From positions 3,720,001 to 3,784,000 of the forward strand of contig NZ_OZ255835.1 in NCBI RefSeq assembly GCF_965277665.1: a DNA stretch of 64,000 bases. The letters run 5' to 3'. The translations under genes and the position numbers were made by a program. Within the stretch, counting starts at the first letter, position 1. Each line of letters opens with the position of its first letter. Shown in pieces: positions 33,141-42,079 of this stretch. Below the pieces are notes generated by a model. It was not told where the DNA came from. It ran no database searches and saw only the letters and a program-made list of their open reading frames with translations. This DNA is from Lichenicoccus sp965277665. Its GTDB lineage: Bacteria; Pseudomonadota; Alphaproteobacteria; Acetobacterales; Acetobacteraceae.

Positions 33141-33779
33141 GTGATGCAGGGCGAGCCCGAATGGCTGCGTCAGGTGCGCGAGCTGCAGGCGATCGCCCAG
33201 ACCGGGCTCGCCTTTACGCGCGACCCGTATGATCGCGACCGCTACGAGGCCCTGCGCGGGCTTGCCGCACGCATGCTCGCGGAGCGTGTGGGCGGCGACG
33301 CGGCCGCGCTGCGGGCGCTGTTCGCCGCCGAGCGGGGCTATGCGACGCCGAAGGTGGATGTGCGCGGCGCGGTATTCGACGAGAGCCATCGCCTGCTGCT
33401 GGTGCGCGAGACCTCGGATGCCGGCCGCTGGACGCTGCCCGGCGGCTGGGCCGACGTGAACCAGACCGCCTCGGAGTGCGCACTCCGCGAGATACGCGAG
33501 GAGAGCGGCTACGAGGCCCGGATCGTGAAGCTCGCTTTGCTGCATGATCGTGCCAGGCAGGGCCACCAGCCGGTCGAACTGCACTCGATCTACAAGCTGT
33601 TCTTCCTCTGCACTTTGACCGGCGGCGAGGCGAGGGGCAGCCTGGAGACCAGCGAGGTGCGCTGCTTCGGCGAGCACGAGATCCCCGCCGACCTCTCCAC
33701 CGGCCGCACCCTGCCGCACCAGATCGCCCGGCTGTTCGCCCACCACCGGGATCCGGCGCTACCGACCGAGTTCGATTGA
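33141..33779 (+). CDS. Nudix hydrolase with N-terminal helical domain
   Basis: A 212-residue protein: an N-terminal helical Nudix-associated domain (about 1-65) and a Nudix fold. The Nudix box reads GWADVNQTASECALREIREE followed by SGY. The RExxEExG part is intact, but the first Glu of G-x5-E is Gln. Close relatives act on ADP-ribose or related dinucleotides. The start may be GTG 33141 or ATG 33144. Activity may be reduced or shifted by the Gln. Confidence 0.82.
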   Translation: MMQGEPEWLRQVRELQAIAQTGLAFTRDPYDRDRYEALRGLAARMLAERVGGDAAALRALFAAERGYATPKVDVRGAVFDESHRLLLVRETSDAGRWTLPGGWADVNQTASECALREIREESGYEARIVKLALLHDRARQGHQPVELHSIYKLFFLCTLTGGEARGSLETSEVRCFGEHEIPADLSTGRTLPHQIARLFAHHRDPALPTEFD

Positions 33780-33817
33780 CTTGGACAAGCCGGAAACCCT
33801 GCTTCGGGTCCGCGCCT

Positions 33818-35998
33818 TTACGCGGGACGCCGCGCCTGTACCCACAGGTTCAGCATTCCCGCGAAGCATCCCGGGTGCTCCGCCTCGAACAGGTCCCAGC
33901 GCGAAAGGTCACGCAGCTGGTCGTCGCCGCTGTCGCCGTTCCACGCCTTGAACGCCCGCTCGGTCGCGGCCGGAACCTCCACGCCAAGCAGTTCAATCTG
34001 CTCCTCGGCCAGAAACCGTGCGACTTCCGGCAAGGTCACGGCCCTTTCCTGGACATGAAACAGCAGGTCCCGGCAGCCACTGCTGGAGGCGAAGTCCGGG
34101 CTTGCCGCAAGCCGCACCGCCCAGTCCGCGTCCAGTGTCATGAGCGCGTTGCGGCACGCGCGGATACCGCTGGCCGTGGGCTCGTATTCACGCGCGGCGA
34201 TCCAGTCTCGCGCCAACTGCACGTCTGTCCGACCACGCACCGTGTAAAGCAGGACGTTCATCACGCCGCCCGGCCGCAGCAACGCGAGCAGGGCGCGCCA
34301 GCCGGCCCAGGGATCGGCGAGATGGTGCAGGACACCGCCGACGCCGATCATGTCGAAGGAGCGGCCGATCTGTGCCGCCTCGAGCAGGTCGGCCTGCATG
34401 TATTCGATGCCCGCGACACCGAGCGCCGCAGTCATTCGTGCGGCAAAGGCCAGGCTGGTCAGGCTCAGATCGATCGCAAGCACGCTGACGTCGCTCAGGG
34501 CCCGGACCGTCTCCACGGCGTGTTGCCCGGTGCCGCAGCCAGCCACCAGAACATCCAGCGTCCGCCCGCTCGGAAAGGAGCCCGATGAAATGCCGAACCG
34601 CGCCGGCAGCCACTCTCCCAGCGAGACCTGTCGCGACGTCGCCAAGGTCGCGACCCATCGTGGATACGGGTTGCTTTCGTACTGCGCGCGCACGGCTCGC
34701 GAAACCTCATCATCGATCGGCGTTGCCCGACGAATGGTATCTCGCAACCGGAGTTCCTCGGCAGGCTCGATGACCTGCTGTGCGAGGACGGCCACAAGCT
34801 CCGCTGGCCGCCCAGACACCGGCGCCGCCACGATGCCGATCAGCGAAGAAAGCGGCACATACATGGCAAGCGCCGCCAGCAGCGCATCGGGCGGCGCCAC
34901 ATGGCGATCGAGTGCTGTCTGCACCTGGGCCTGCAGGAGCTCGATTTCCCCGAGTTCTGCCGCGCAGACGTCCCATGCATACTCGTTGATGAAGCACTGC
35001 TGCGCCAGCCTGCAGGCGCACGCCAGCTCGGTCGGAGAGAATGCCGCGCCCGACCTCGCGGCCTTGAGCCACTCTCGCCGCTGTCGCGCGAGTGCCGCCT
35101 CGACGTCCCGATGACGAACCGGTGCCACGCTCAGCAGGCTACTGAGCGGTTCTTCGAGTGCGTCGATCGAGCCTCGCTGCGCGGCCATCATGCAGATCGC
35201 CGGTGCCAGGTCCTGCGGTCGCGTCCAGAGTTCCTCGAGCGCGCGTCGTAGGCCTTGCCGCAATTCCGGCGTGTCCTGGGGTGAGATGGCGTCGCGCGCG
35301 CAGTCGATAAACAGCAGGCGGAGTTCGGGTGTATCGCTATGGACGAGGGCCTGGGATGCAGCTTGCAAGGCCGCATCGTACAAGTTCATCGCCTGGAGGG
35401 CTTCGACGAGACCGACATGCGCGCTCGCGAAATCAGGCCGCGAGGCGACGGCGTTGGCAAATGCATCAGCGGCCTGGTTGCTGCCAAGCGCCACCAGGGC
35501 GATGCCTGATCCGTAATGAGCCTCCGCCAGACCTGGATCGAAGCGCAGCGCCAGGCGGTAAGCCGGTGCTGCTTCGGCGGGACGCTGCAGCTCCATCAGG
35601 ATATTGCCGAGGTTCAGATGCGTCACGGCGCTCGGTTGCAGCCGGGCGACGCGCCGGTAATGCGCCTCGGCCTGCACCGGCTGCTCCGCGGCCCGGTAGG
35701 CCTGAGCCAGGCCGGCATGCAGGACCACCGCATCGGGAGCGGCAGCGAGCGCCTTGGTGAGATGCACCACGGCATCCGCCGGCCGCTGCTCAAACAGGGC
35801 GATCTGCGCCCGCATCTGCAGCGCCACGACATGGCCCGGGCTGGTCGCGAGATGCCTGGCACAGAGCGCGTCGGCCTCGCCCAGGCGGCCGTCGCCAAAG
35901 TGCGACCCTGCGAGACTGAGCAGCGGAGCCGCGGTCGGAGCCTCTGCCGGGGCGGTCCTCCGGGCTCTCTCCTCGCCGCGGCGTGTCTTCCGGTTCAA
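33818..35998 (-). CDS. TPR-repeat protein with C-terminal SAM methyltransferase
   Basis: A 726-residue fusion. The first 250 residues or so hold tetratricopeptide repeats (e.g. LNLGNILMELQRPAEAAPAY), followed by a helical middle. A methyltransferase domain then follows, introduced by QYESNPYPRW and carrying LDVLVAGCGTGQHAVETV as SAM motif I. This architecture occurs in bacterial proteins suspected to modify glycans or proteins; the target is unknown. The start is an unusual TTG at 35998, supported by a GGAGG site seven bases upstream. The spacer to 36222 shows no gene. Confidence 0.8.
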   Translation of the reverse strand: MNRKTRRGEERARRTAPAEAPTAAPLLSLAGSHFGDGRLGEADALCARHLATSPGHVVALQMRAQIALFEQRPADAVVHLTKALAAAPDAVVLHAGLAQAYRAAEQPVQAEAHYRRVARLQPSAVTHLNLGNILMELQRPAEAAPAYRLALRFDPGLAEAHYGSGIALVALGSNQAADAFANAVASRPDFASAHVGLVEALQAMNLYDAALQAASQALVHSDTPELRLLFIDCARDAISPQDTPELRQGLRRALEELWTRPQDLAPAICMMAAQRGSIDALEEPLSSLLSVAPVRHRDVEAALARQRREWLKAARSGAAFSPTELACACRLAQQCFINEYAWDVCAAELGEIELLQAQVQTALDRHVAPPDALLAALAMYVPLSSLIGIVAAPVSGRPAELVAVLAQQVIEPAEELRLRDTIRRATPIDDEVSRAVRAQYESNPYPRWVATLATSRQVSLGEWLPARFGISSGSFPSGRTLDVLVAGCGTGQHAVETVRALSDVSVLAIDLSLTSLAFAARMTAALGVAGIEYMQADLLEAAQIGRSFDMIGVGGVLHHLADPWAGWRALLALLRPGGVMNVLLYTVRGRTDVQLARDWIAAREYEPTASGIRACRNALMTLDADWAVRLAASPDFASSSGCRDLLFHVQERAVTLPEVARFLAEEQIELLGVEVPAATERAFKAWNGDSGDDQLRDLSRWDLFEAEHPGCFAGMLNLWVQARRPA

Positions 35999-36222
35999 GT
36001 CACAACCTCCAAGAGGCCGTTTACTACCGGATCCGCGTCGGTCGGGCCAGATTGTCGCGCCGGGCGGATAAGGCGATCATCGCTCTCGCCGCCGGGTTGC
36101 GCGGCCGAGGCGATGGTCATGGAGAATCTTTCCTCCCGCAGCAGCCGAGTAGTCGACCATCCGTGCCTTGTCTCGCCACATCACCGGGGCAAGGATGCGG
36201 CCATGTCCGTCACACCTGATAG

Positions 36223-37701
36223 CGTCCGTCGTGTCCGAAGCGCGCCTGGGGCCTGATCGCGGCCCGGCTCAGCCGCGCGAACAACCGGCACGCCTTCTTC
36301 AGCCGCTTCTGGCGAGACGAGGACTGGGGCTTGAACGACTGGTTCAACCGAGCCGGTTGGCCGGACGCGTTGCACCGCAAGGGCGGCAAGCCCGGCCGCC
36401 TGGCAGAACTCGATCCACCGCCCAGGTACCCAGAGGCCATGGCACGATGGCGGCAGGCCAGGGACAATTTCCGTCAGGCGCGCGCCCACAGCACGAGACT
36501 GCGGGACGAACCGGCAGCGATGTCCCGGGCGTGTGAAGCGTTGCGGCGGGTGGAGACGGAACTGCCGCAGGCTGGCGAGGCGCGTGAGCGCTTCCGGCTC
36601 GACCAAGCATCCGCGTCGCAAGCGGTCGCGACGGCGCGCAGCCAGGTGGACGCCGCCGCCCGGCAGGAGAGCCTCGAGGCCGCCAAGCTCACCGCGCTGA
36701 TCTCGTTGCAGGCGTCTGTTCTGTCCAGACTGCTCCGCACGCGGGCCTGGCAGGCGCACGAAAGCGGGATACGCGAGCAGGTCGCGCGGCTCGACGCGGC
36801 CCAGCGCGCGACCCGTGACGCCCGGGCACGCCTCGCCGTCGCGGCCGCCGAGGAGGAACGGCTCGGGGGACGCCACGCCGAGGCAAAAGCCCGTCTGGAG
36901 ACCCTGCTGGCCGAGACGGCACGCTTCGGGCAGCAGCTGGAAGACGGGCGAAGCGAACTCGGCGACAGTCTCCCCGGTCCAGGATTCTGGTCGCAACCGG
37001 ACGATCTGTTCCAGACGAGCAGCCCGTGGAACGGCGGCCGCTTTCGGCACGCGCGCGACGCGCTGTTCGTTACCGCCGTCCGCCTGCACCATGCCTTCGT
37101 GATCGCTGGGGTCCGGCCGCTCAAGAAAGCCCTCAACACCGTCGTCCTGACTGCCACGAACGCGCCCGGTGCCCCCAGGCCCAGTGCGCAGGACTGGGGG
37201 TTCTTCTTCCTGCTGGTGCCGGTTGTCTCCACGACGTTCGCGTCGATCGGACGCATGTTCAACCGCTTCCCCGCGGCGTCGATCGGCTGGCTGCTGATCG
37301 ACGAGGCGGGCCAGGCTGCGCCGCAGCAGGCGGTCGGCGCCATCTGGCGCGCCCGGCGCGCCGTGGTGATCGGCGATCCCATGCAGATCGAGCCGGTCGT
37401 GACCACGCCCGAGCACACGACGGCCCTGATCTTCCGGGGCAATGGCCTCGATTCTCGGCCCTGGGCCGCTCCCAGGGTCTCGGGACAGGGTCTGGCCGAC
37501 CGCGCGAGCGCGACCCAGGGGCATTTCCCGATCGAGGACCCGGTCTCCGGCGGACCCACGACCCGGATCACCGGAATTCCGCTTCTGGCGCATCGCGAGG
37601 AGTGGCGAGGGGCCGGCGTCTTCTCCCGTGCGGCTCAGGCGTTCCCCCTGTTGCCGGCCGACGAATGGATCGGGCAAAACGCGCTCGAAGCGGTCTCGTA
37701 G
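36223..37701 (+). pseudogene. Truncated DNA2/NAM7-like superfamily 1 helicase
   Basis: The frame retains ARLSRANNRHAFFSRFWRDE and DWGLNDW upstream of any plausible start. It then has a charged coiled-coil region, and finally helicase motif II (LLIDEAGQAAPQQA) and motif III (VVIGDPMQIEPVV). Walker A and the start of the protein are missing (in-frame stops at 36217-36222), and motifs IV-VI after the GDPMQ site are missing. About 480 codons remain of a protein normally above 1000 residues. It is a remnant, with the 3' part joined to unrelated sequence, and marks the left side of the accessory region. Confidence 0.8.
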
Positions 37702-37780
37702 CAGGACGAGCCGCTGCCAGTTGGCGAACACCCGGTCTTTCAAACGACAAGCGGAGCATGATCGGTCGGATCATGCGCTG

Positions 37781-38428
37781 CTAGGCGTCGTAGTTCTTTT
37801 CGAGGGGTTCAACAAAGGCAGTGATGAACTCGTCGATCAAGCCCTGCTGGGATGTGCGGAGATCAAACCGCTTCCTGTTTTCATGCCAGAACTGCGTGTT
37901 CGCCATGCCAATGGCTGCCAGCATGTACGCCAGGCTCTTGGCACGCAGCCGCCCTTGCCGCGTCTTCGGACAGAACTGGAGAAAGAGCTCCTCGACCACG
38001 TTCTCCCACTCGCGGCGCATGGTTGCGAGAAGGTGCACGCACTCGGGCTCAGTGATCATTATTTCAAATAAAAGAGAGCGCTCAGTCAAATCGAGGAATG
38101 ACGTCTCGGTAACGCCGCGAACGCCGTCGCTTAGCGTCCGATGCGCGCGCGACCCGACGCGTTCGGCAAGTTCAGAAACAACCGCGCGCTCTCTGTGCAA
38201 CAGGATAGCGTCCTTACTGCCGAAATAGCGCACGATGGTCGCAATCGAGGTCTCCGCAGCGTCGGCGATGTCTTTCAGCGTGGTGTTTGAATAGCCCCCT
38301 GCCAGGAACAGCCGTGTCGCCTCATCAAGAATGGTTTGGCGCGCGCGTAAATGCTTGCGCTCTCGAAGGGAAGGCTGGAGCGGAGAGGAGCCGTCGCCAG
38401 CGATGGCGGGCAGGGAGCGGCGAGGCAT
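37781..38428 (-). CDS. TetR-family transcriptional regulator
   Basis: A 215-residue repressor type. The N-terminal helix-turn-helix is TLKDIADAAETSIATIVRYF followed by GSKDAIL, and the C-terminal ligand domain is helical and unassigned. It lies 27 bases downstream of the M20 amidohydrolase in the same orientation, so it probably regulates that gene and the divergent hydrolase. The shared box ATTCTCAGAAT in the divergent promoter is a candidate operator. Confidence 0.88.
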   Translation of the reverse strand: MPRRSLPAIAGDGSSPLQPSLRERKHLRARQTILDEATRLFLAGGYSNTTLKDIADAAETSIATIVRYFGSKDAILLHRERAVVSELAERVGSRAHRTLSDGVRGVTETSFLDLTERSLLFEIMITEPECVHLLATMRREWENVVEELFLQFCPKTRQGRLRAKSLAYMLAAIGMANTQFWHENRKRFDLRTSQQGLIDEFITAFVEPLEKNYDA

Positions 38429-38455
38429 CGACTGGTCCGGTTTTGTGGATCGCCA

Positions 38456-39637
38456 TTATAGCGTGCCAGTGCCGCTCGCAAAGTCTCGCGCGACCGCTGA
38501 GCGCAGGTCAGGGGATGAAAAATAATCGATCGCTGTCATCGCCATGGCCTTGGCGCCGTCGAGCGCGGCACCTTCGCCCGTCCTAGAAGCCGAACAACGG
38601 GCGAAACAGGGAGTATGGGGTGAAACCATCTCACCCGACGTGATCGCGATAGTGGGGTGGATGGAGGGTGTGACGTAGCTCACGTTTCCCATGTCTGTGC
38701 TGCCGCGCGCACTCACAGGAACTTCCGAGACTTCTCTAAACGAGCGCCCCAGCGTCTCGGCGTTCGCTCGATAGGTCCGGGCCAGGGCGCCGTTGCTTCG
38801 CAAATCAAGATACGGACGTTCCCACCAGTCGAGATCCACGCTCGCCCCGGCGGCCATGGCGCCTGCGTTGAGGCACAAGCCCACCCGCGCGGCCAACGCT
38901 TCAAGTCCGGCCTCATCCCCAGCCCGCACGAAGAAGGTAGCCTCGGCCCGTTCGGGCACTATATTTGGAGCCGCACCGCCGTAATTTATAATGCCATGCA
39001 CCCTCTCGTACGGCGTGATGTGCTGGCGCAGCTGCGCAATGTTTTGGTAGGCGCTGACGCATGCATCAAGCGCGTTCACCCCTTTCTCCGGCGATACTGA
39101 AGCGTGCGAAGCCTTGCCCCGAAAAGTCGCCTTGACCGCCGTGAAGGCGAGCGCAGGCATGGCCTCCAAATCGACCGCGGCAGGGTGCACCATCATCGCT
39201 GCGTCGACGCCGGCGAACGCGCCGCGCGCAACCATCACCGCCTTGCCGGCGCCGAACTCTTCAGCAGGGGTTCCCAGGTAGCGCACTCGGCCGCCAAAGG
39301 CGCCGACCTTGGCAAGTCCCAAAGCTGCCCCCAAGCCCATGGCCGCGATCAGATTGTGCCCGCATGCATGGCCCAACTCTGGCAAGGCATCATATTCAGA
39401 CAGAATAGCAACAACAGGTCCGGTTTCGCCGAAGTCGCACCGGAAGCAAGTTTCAAGATCGTACGCCTGGCGTTCCGGCACAAAGCCATGCCGCTCCAGT
39501 ACGCAGCACAACAAATCCGCCGCGTATCGCTCCTCGAAAGCCAGCTCGGGCTGCGAGTGGATTTTCCGCGCCACATCGACGAGCTCCGGGCCGAGCTCGT
39601 CAATCACCCTGGCGACCTTGATCTTCAGGTCTTGCAT
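38456..39637 (-). CDS. M20-family amidohydrolase/aminoacylase
   Basis: A 393-residue peptidase of subfamily M20D (aminoacylase, carboxypeptidase and indole-acetyl-amino-acid hydrolase group). Metal ligands are seen in ELGHACGHN, GTPAEEFGAG and the later MMVHP; the dimerisation domain includes ATFRGKASHASVSPEKG. It would cleave an acyl or peptidyl amide bond in the cytoplasm. The ATG at 39637 is chosen; the longer open frame to 40183 overlaps the divergent hydrolase and is a shadow. Codon usage and GC differ from the flanking core genes. Confidence 0.85.
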   Translation of the reverse strand: MQDLKIKVARVIDELGPELVDVARKIHSQPELAFEERYAADLLCCVLERHGFVPERQAYDLETCFRCDFGETGPVVAILSEYDALPELGHACGHNLIAAMGLGAALGLAKVGAFGGRVRYLGTPAEEFGAGKAVMVARGAFAGVDAAMMVHPAAVDLEAMPALAFTAVKATFRGKASHASVSPEKGVNALDACVSAYQNIAQLRQHITPYERVHGIINYGGAAPNIVPERAEATFFVRAGDEAGLEALAARVGLCLNAGAMAAGASVDLDWWERPYLDLRSNGALARTYRANAETLGRSFREVSEVPVSARGSTDMGNVSYVTPSIHPTIAITSGEMVSPHTPCFARCSASRTGEGAALDGAKAMAMTAIDYFSSPDLRSAVARDFASGTGTL

Positions 39638-39672
39638 CGCTGCACTCCGACAGTGGACAGGCTTTGTCAGTT

Positions 39673-39690
39673 GTATATCATTCTCAGAAT
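39673..39690. promoter_or_regulatory. Conserved divergent-promoter box, candidate TetR operator
   Basis: The sequence GTATATCATTCTCAGAAT lies in the 72-base spacer between the divergent M20 and iminopeptidase genes. It includes the imperfect palindrome ATTCTCAGAAT. Seventeen of its 18 bases recur at 44808-44825 in the duplicated fragment upstream of the TonB receptor, where much surrounding sequence has changed. Confidence 0.4.
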
Positions 39691-39709
39691 CACTCAAGGG
39701 GAGACCTCC

Positions 39710-40567
39710 ATGCGGATCGCTGTGAACGGAGTGCAACTTTACTTCGACGTGGAGGGCGCAGGCCTCGTCGCGGCGGGTCCGGCCATGCGGGAGCGGCCGA
39801 CCCTGCTCCTTTTGCACGGCGGTCCCGGCGCTGACCACGCGACCTACAAGCCCTTCATGTCGCCGTTCGTCGAGCACGCGCAGGTGATATATCTTGATCA
39901 CCGCGGCAATGGCCGCAGCGACGAAAGCACGCCGGATGATTGGACGCTGTCTCAATGGGCCGACGACGTCGCCGGTTTTCTCGACGCACTCGACATCCGC
40001 AAACCCTACGTGCTGGGCGCCTCTTTCGGCGGTTTTGTCGCGCAAGCCTTCGCCGCCGCTTACCCTGAGCGTGTGTCTAAGCTTGGCTTGGTTTGCACGG
40101 CACCGCGCACGGATGCCGAACTCTCCGCTCAGATGTTCGCCGAGTTGGGCGGTGCGGAAATCGGTGAGATCGCGCGTCGACACTTATCGCAGACTGGCGG
40201 CCCCGAGACCGAGGCGGAGTTCATGCGCCGATGCCTACCGTATTATTGCCTGGGTGAGTTCGACCGGATCGCCTTGGGGCGTTCCATTGATCGTCCAGAG
40301 GTGCGGCGGCACTTCTTCCGCCGCGGCGGGGAGTGGCACACCATGGATTTCCGCTCCGTTCTGGCGCGAGTTGAGTGCCCCACGTTGGTGCTGCACGGCG
40401 ATCGCGATCCTATCCTGCCGCTGCCTTTGGCCCGGGAGCTTCACGCTGCGATTCGGCCGGGCCTCTCGCGGTTGCACATCGTGGAAAACGCTGGACATAT
40501 CTGCACCGTAGATAAACCCAATGAGTGGCTCGCGGCGCTGGAGACGTTCCTCTTCAAAACCGAGTAG
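39710..40567 (+). CDS. Proline-iminopeptidase-like alpha/beta hydrolase
   Basis: A 285-residue hydrolase of the S33 group. The oxyanion motif HGGPG (36-40), the nucleophile elbow GASFGG (S105), an acid in HGDRDPI and the His in ENAGHICT are all visible. The start ATG at 39710 has GGGGAG seven bases upstream. It is divergent from the M20 amidohydrolase and convergent with the MFS gene; together these suggest stepwise hydrolysis of an imported peptide or N-acyl compound. A broken copy of its 5' end lies at 44770-45085. Confidence 0.85.
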   Translation: MRIAVNGVQLYFDVEGAGLVAAGPAMRERPTLLLLHGGPGADHATYKPFMSPFVEHAQVIYLDHRGNGRSDESTPDDWTLSQWADDVAGFLDALDIRKPYVLGASFGGFVAQAFAAAYPERVSKLGLVCTAPRTDAELSAQMFAELGGAEIGEIARRHLSQTGGPETEAEFMRRCLPYYCLGEFDRIALGRSIDRPEVRRHFFRRGGEWHTMDFRSVLARVECPTLVLHGDRDPILPLPLARELHAAIRPGLSRLHIVENAGHICTVDKPNEWLAALETFLFKTE

Positions 40568-40590
40568 CATTGTTGTAAGACCCTGCGAAG

Positions 40591-41967
40591 CTAGGACGCC
40601 TCGCTCAAAGCACGGTTTGCGGCGCGGGATGCCGTGTCTTGAGTCTGTGGCAACAGGTGCTCAATCCTCCGCAATAGTAGCGGTGCGAGCAGGTTGCCAG
40701 GTATCGCCACTGCGCTGAGCGCAAGCGCTAGCCCGTGCGGGCCGGTGAAGACGTGGTCAGACAGCGCTCCGACGAGCGGTGGCGTTACTGCAGTCGAACC
40801 GATGAGGATCAACGTCTCAAGCGAGATAAGCCGGCCGCGCAGGTGGTTCGGTGCCACAGCCATAAGTAGGCTCGGTGCAACGGTGATCCCGACATAGACA
40901 GACCCTATGAAGCCGGTGATCGTTGTCGCAAGGAGCATCGGAGAATTCGCGAACGGTATGATCAGGACTGTGAGAGCCGCCAGAATGACCGCGGTCTTGA
41001 GCACAATCAAGGGCGCTGTGGCTTCGTAACGCCGGCTAAGCAGGGATAGAAGGACGGTCCCGACTGCGAGGCCTGACAGCGATCCTAGTCCGAATATGGC
41101 GCCTAGCCACTCGCCAGCCTGACCGGCGCTGAAGGCAAAGGCTCGCGTGAACGTGCTCGGAATCCAGAAGATCATCGACGCCATACCAAACTGCGACAGC
41201 ACGATCGCACCCACAAGGCGTCCCAGCAGCAGTCGTTTCTCAACGAGGAAACCGACAAACGACCCTGGCGTCTGCGCACCGACCAAAACCTCGCTCTCCT
41301 GTCGCCGCCCGGGCTCCCGCGAGGCCGCCAGTGCGACAACGAGAGCAAAGCCCGGAAGCGCCGCGGCGACGAAAGCCACTCGCCATGCCGGCAACATCCA
41401 GAGGGCGCCGGTGTGAGCAGCGATCGCCACATCAAGGGCTCTGATCAAGGCTCCGGAGATGGCGGTTGCGGCGCTCGCGCCTGCAAGTGTGCCGATCAGA
41501 AATATCGAGACCACCAGTGCTCGACGCTTCGGCGAATAGAGATCTGCGATGAGCGAGAAGGCGGAGGGGTAGACCGCTGCTTCCGCAATACCAACACCAA
41601 CTCGGCAGGAAAACAATTGCCAGAACTCATGAGCGAGGCCGGTGAGCACCGTGAAGACGCTCCACATCCCGGCGGCGCACATCAAGAGCTTCACTCGATC
41701 TATCTTGTCGACTAGCGGCCCGACAAATAGCAGCGCTATCGCCGTACTCAGGTTAAGAGCGAGGCCCTGGAGAACGCCCAAGCTCGCGTCCGACAAGCCG
41801 AAGGAAGCCTTGACCCTGGAGGCAAGCAAAGCGAGCAATGCCTGATCCGCGTAGGCGAACACCGCCGCGAGCATCAGGAACGCAAGGAGCATATGAGCCC
41901 GCAAACGTAACGGCGGCCTCGTCCTGTAGGCTTTCCCGAATGGACGTTTCAACTTCCCTACCCTCAC
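40591..41967 (-). CDS. MFS transporter, spinster-like
   Basis: A 458-residue protein with 12 predicted helices. The MFS loop 2-3 motif region reads LFVGPLVDKIDRVKL, and helix 1 contains YADQALLALLASRV, as in spinster-type/organic-acid MFS carriers. It lies 112 bases downstream of the TonB receptor in the same direction. It is the likely inner-membrane carrier for the compound imported by that receptor and processed by the two hydrolases. Confidence 0.85.
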   Translation of the reverse strand: MRVGKLKRPFGKAYRTRPPLRLRAHMLLAFLMLAAVFAYADQALLALLASRVKASFGLSDASLGVLQGLALNLSTAIALLFVGPLVDKIDRVKLLMCAAGMWSVFTVLTGLAHEFWQLFSCRVGVGIAEAAVYPSAFSLIADLYSPKRRALVVSIFLIGTLAGASAATAISGALIRALDVAIAAHTGALWMLPAWRVAFVAAALPGFALVVALAASREPGRRQESEVLVGAQTPGSFVGFLVEKRLLLGRLVGAIVLSQFGMASMIFWIPSTFTRAFAFSAGQAGEWLGAIFGLGSLSGLAVGTVLLSLLSRRYEATAPLIVLKTAVILAALTVLIIPFANSPMLLATTITGFIGSVYVGITVAPSLLMAVAPNHLRGRLISLETLILIGSTAVTPPLVGALSDHVFTGPHGLALALSAVAIPGNLLAPLLLRRIEHLLPQTQDTASRAANRALSEAS

Positions 41968-42079
41968 GCTTGTCCTCTCGCTCTGCAGACACGTTCAATT
42001 GCGATAAGTGACGAACTTCACGGAAAGGAAAGCGAAAGCATGTGTTTCTTTAGCGCTCAGTCGTGTGCCCGACGTGATG

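Noticed and set aside
36331..37701. The helicase-like frame as a complete gene from a TTG start
   Set aside because: Family-like sequence continues upstream of the TTG to in-frame stops, and essential helicase motifs are missing at both ends, so a pseudogene is more likely.
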